Source: Verrucomicrobiota bacterium (GTDB taxonomy: Bacteria > Verrucomicrobiota > Verrucomicrobiia > Verrucomicrobiales > Verrucomicrobiaceae). Taken from it: 7,559 bases of DNA. Both the position numbers and the translations under genes were made by a program. Of the stretch, positions 5,573 through 7,559 are shown in pieces. How positions within the stretch are numbered: position 1 is the stretch's first letter; each line of letters begins with the position of its first letter. The stretch is from contig JAEYUU010000554.1 in assembly GCA_023429545.1 (NCBI GenBank), positions 1-7,559 on the forward strand, read 5' to 3'. The notes beneath the pieces were generated by a model, which did no database searches, was not told the origin of the DNA, and worked only from the letters and a program-made list of their open reading frames with translations.

Positions 5573-7030
5573 ATGAAACTGCCCGGCCGACTCCTCTACC
5601 TCTGCAAGGCTGGTATTATCGCGGGCCTTGCGACAGGCACGGGCTGCAATTCACCAAAAGCACACACGAACCCTGATAGCGTCACCAAAACCGCCGATAC
5701 TTTCCATGCGGTGGGCGTGAAGGGCATCGCGGTGAGTGTCATCCGTTATCCCGTCTCCGGTGCCGTCCGCGCGGTGCAACAGAACGCCACCCTTCTAGGC
5801 TCCTGGGTGAGTCCCGGCATGGGACTACGTGAAACAGCCGACTCTGCGCAACTGCCTCCCGCCGGAACGCAGGCAAACATGGATATGACGGCATTCGAAG
5901 CGCTGCTGGACCGCAAACTCCAGCCACCACGTGCTCCCGGAAAGGTGCGTCTGCTGATGGATGGCGCGGAATACTTCTCCCGCCTAAGCCAGGCGCTGCG
6001 CGAGACGCGTGATCCGGTGGATGTGCAACTGTACATCTTCGATCGAGACGACTTCGCCCTGCAGATGGCGGATCAAATGAAGCAGACATCGCAGCGTGTG
6101 CCGGTGCGCGTGCTGATTGATGACCTCGGCAGCCTGCAGGCAGGGCACACCAAACCGGCAACACCACCGCCGGCAGGATTTGAGCCTCCAAAAGACATTG
6201 CGGAATATCTGGAGGAAGATTCCAAGATTCAGGTGCGCAAGCTGCACAATGTTTTCCTCACCTCCACCCACACCAAAATCATCACGTTCGGCCCTTCGCT
6301 GGCTCACATCGGGGGCATGAACATTGGCAGAGAGTACCGCTCCGAATGGCATGACATGATGGCAGAAGTGCGTGGGCCTGTGGTGGGACTGCTGCAAGAG
6401 GAGGTGGATCATTCCTGGAGGCGGGCCTCACCCCTGGGAGACTGGCGTGGTCTCTGGCCACAGGGTGATAGCGACCGCCCCCGGGCAGGTGCAGCAGAAC
6501 CCGTGGAAGGCGCCTTCGACGTCCGCCTGTTTCGCACCAGGCCCTTTGATTTTGAGATTCAGAAGGCCATCCACCTGGGCATCGAGAATGCCCGACGCCG
6601 TGTGTGGATTGAGAATCCCTATTTTGCGGATGACACCATTGTAAGGAAACTCATCGAGGCCCGACGCAGAGGCGTGGATGTGCGGGTGGTGCTGCCGGTG
6701 GATGCCAAATCCAAGGTCCTCAGCGAGAACAACGAAGCCACCGCCGCAGTGATGCTCGAACATGGGATCCGGGTGTTCGAGTATCCCCGCATGACCCACG
6801 TGAAAGCCGCCTTGTTTGACGGCTGGGCATTCATCGGCTCCGCCAACTATGATCGCCTGAGCCTGCGGGTGAATGGAGAGGTGAACATCGGCTACTCGGA
6901 TCCCAGTGCGGTACGGGAGCTGGAACAGCGGCTGTTCCTCACGGATTTCAAGGCCAGCAAGGAGAAGAAGACCCCGCCTCCCACCAAGGGGACCGCTCCC
7001 TTGTCTGAAACTGCTGCTGACGCCATGTAG
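5573..7030 (+). CDS. Lipoprotein with two phospholipase D (HKD) domains, cardiolipin-synthase-like
   Basis: A 485-residue PLD-superfamily protein. These enzymes hydrolyse or transfer phosphodiester groups, and the two-domain type includes cardiolipin synthases. Residues 1-24 are a signal peptide ending in TGTGC with Cys25 as the probable lipid site; CNSPKA there is identical in the downstream paralog, which supports an exported, membrane-anchored lipoprotein. Residues 26-115 are a linker I do not recognise. Domain 1 (about 125-285) has VQLYIFDRDD at 151-160 and the motif HTKIITFG (H233, K235) followed by GGMNIGREY. Domain 2 (about 315-455) has WIENPYFADD and HVKAALFD (H409, K411, D416) with IGSAN. 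HKD motif 1 has Gly240 where Asp is usual; motif 2 is complete. The C-terminal tail is charged and proline-rich. There is no Shine-Dalgarno; the bases TTGTCCC before the ATG are shared with the paralog. Substrate is unknown: membrane lipid synthesis, lipid turnover or nuclease activity are all possible. Confidence 0.9.
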   Translation: MKLPGRLLYLCKAGIIAGLATGTGCNSPKAHTNPDSVTKTADTFHAVGVKGIAVSVIRYPVSGAVRAVQQNATLLGSWVSPGMGLRETADSAQLPPAGTQANMDMTAFEALLDRKLQPPRAPGKVRLLMDGAEYFSRLSQALRETRDPVDVQLYIFDRDDFALQMADQMKQTSQRVPVRVLIDDLGSLQAGHTKPATPPPAGFEPPKDIAEYLEEDSKIQVRKLHNVFLTSTHTKIITFGPSLAHIGGMNIGREYRSEWHDMMAEVRGPVVGLLQEEVDHSWRRASPLGDWRGLWPQGDSDRPRAGAAEPVEGAFDVRLFRTRPFDFEIQKAIHLGIENARRRVWIENPYFADDTIVRKLIEARRRGVDVRVVLPVDAKSKVLSENNEATAAVMLEHGIRVFEYPRMTHVKAALFDGWAFIGSANYDRLSLRVNGEVNIGYSDPSAVRELEQRLFLTDFKASKEKKTPPPTKGTAPLSETAADAM

Positions 7031-7100
7031 GTGCTCCCGTACTGGTGCCGGCATCAGCACGCCGGTTGGCGGTCCCAAGCGACGTCAAATGCTGACATGT
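7031..7100 (+). pseudogene. Decayed remnant of the small lipoprotein gene, 3' half
   Basis: Directly after the first PLD stop, the sequence again encodes RTGAGISTPVGG, the mature part of the small lipoprotein. The signal peptide and start codon are missing because the upstream PLD gene ends right there. After the shared 25 bases the remnant is two bases shorter than the intact gene up to the stop region (26 versus 28 bases from GGTC to TGAC). The frame is thereby shifted and the LSGGVNY ending is lost. Position relative to the second PLD gene matches that of the intact gene to the first one. A functional non-coding role cannot be excluded. Confidence 0.6.
7050..7074 (+). repeat. 25-base direct repeat, copy 2 (in the remnant)
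   Basis: Identical to 5446-5470. In this copy the preceding bases differ from copy 1 only at third codon positions (GGT for GGC, GCC for GCA). This suggests the ancestor was coding before it lost its start. Here CCGGC (7048-7052) can also pair with GCCGG (7061-7065), a small hairpin that copy 1 lacks. Confidence 0.85.
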
Positions 7101-7170
7101 CCGCTGCCGATTGCTGAACATCCGCCCTGCTGGCTACGTAAACCCGATGCCAGACAGGGTTCTTTGTCCC

Positions 7171-7559
7171 ATGAGAATAGCCGGATTATCTCGCTGCCCA
7201 CTCAAGGTTGCCTTACTTGCATACCTTGGGGCCGGTATGGGATGCAATTCACCCAAAGCACTCATGCAAGCTGACGGAGTGGTGCAGACCACCCAAACGT
7301 TCAACTCGGTGGGTGTAAAGGGAATCGCCACCAGTGCCGTCCGTTATCCCGCTACCGGCGCGATACACGCCGCGCAGCACACCGCCCTGGCCAGCACATG
7401 GTTGAAGCACTGCGTGAGCGGTCCCCCCGCAAGACCTGAATCCGGGCAACTGCCGCCTGCAGGAACCCACGCGGACATGGATGTCGCAGCATTCGAGGCG
7501 CTGCTGGATCGGAAGATCCGGCCGCCACGTGCTTCAGGGACAGTCCGTCTCCTGATTGA
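7171..7559 (+). CDS. Second PLD-family lipoprotein paralog, N-terminal part (cut by the window)
   Basis: An ATG at 7171 opens a frame that stays open for 129 codons to the window edge. It begins MRIAGLSRCPLKVALL, then has a lipobox-like AGMGC with Cys25 and CNSPKA exactly as in the upstream PLD lipoprotein. The 129 residues align with the first protein without a gap and about half are identical by my count (64 of 129). Conserved blocks are VGVKGIA, QLPPAGT and AFEALLDRK. The least conserved part is residues 71-90. The catalytic HKD motifs lie beyond the edge, so I cannot say whether this copy is active or complete. It is a tandem duplicate in the same orientation, 140 bases after the stop of copy 1, and probably lies in the same transcription unit. 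The same seven bases TTGTCCC precede both starts, and neither has a Shine-Dalgarno. Confidence 0.9.
   Translation, partial: MRIAGLSRCPLKVALLAYLGAGMGCNSPKALMQADGVVQTTQTFNSVGVKGIATSAVRYPATGAIHAAQHTALASTWLKHCVSGPPARPESGQLPPAGTHADMDVAAFEALLDRKIRPPRASGTVRLLI

Noticed and set aside
6428..7078. 216-codon minus-strand frame opposite the PLD gene
   Set aside because: Antisense to the second HKD domain of the PLD protein, with no supporting features of its own.
7031..7170. Intrinsic terminator after the first PLD gene
   Set aside because: No G+C-rich hairpin followed by a T-run is visible. The region is explained as a duplicated remnant.
1..7559. CRISPR array, tRNA, rRNA, insertion sequence or integrase
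   Set aside because: I saw no regularly spaced repeats, no tRNA-like cloverleaf and no transposase or recombinase motif. The only repeat pair is the tandem module duplication.

Overview
The window is a G+C-rich bacterial segment of about 7.6 kb with two divergent blocks and almost no free space. The best clue to the host is the operator in front of the leftward operon. It contains TGTTC-N4-GAACA, the LexA-box type reported (from memory) for Verrucomicrobia. A verrucomicrobial host is therefore my best inference; no rRNA or other marker gene is present to test it.

Leftward block (positions 1-5227, minus strand): an SOS operator/promoter followed by imuA, imuB and dnaE2 in that order, with a short gap between imuA and imuB and an ATGA overlap between imuB and dnaE2. 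This is the inducible mutasome cassette. DnaE2 is the error-prone C-family polymerase that does lesion bypass. ImuB is a Y-family protein that appears to have lost its catalytic acids but keeps a beta-clamp-binding motif. ImuA is a RecA-fold accessory protein with a degenerate Walker A. dnaE2 is open for all 988 codons from its start to base 1 and runs off the left edge; roughly the last 50-100 residues are missing.

Divergent gap (5228-5343): a candidate imuA promoter and whatever drives the rightward genes.

Rightward block (5344-7559, plus strand): a 49-codon gene for a putative tiny lipoprotein, then a 485-residue lipoprotein with two phospholipase D (HKD) domains resembling cardiolipin synthases, then a second PLD paralog cut by the right edge. 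The second PLD gene is preceded by a decayed copy of the end of the small lipoprotein gene. The whole module (small lipoprotein plus PLD) has therefore been tandemly duplicated with a period of about 1.6 kb. The two PLD copies share about half of their first 129 residues without gaps, yet a 25-base stretch in the remnant is still identical.

The leftward operon is a well-known system with some local peculiarities. The less familiar part is the duplicated small-lipoprotein/PLD module divergent from it. Nothing in the sequence proves a functional link between the two blocks.
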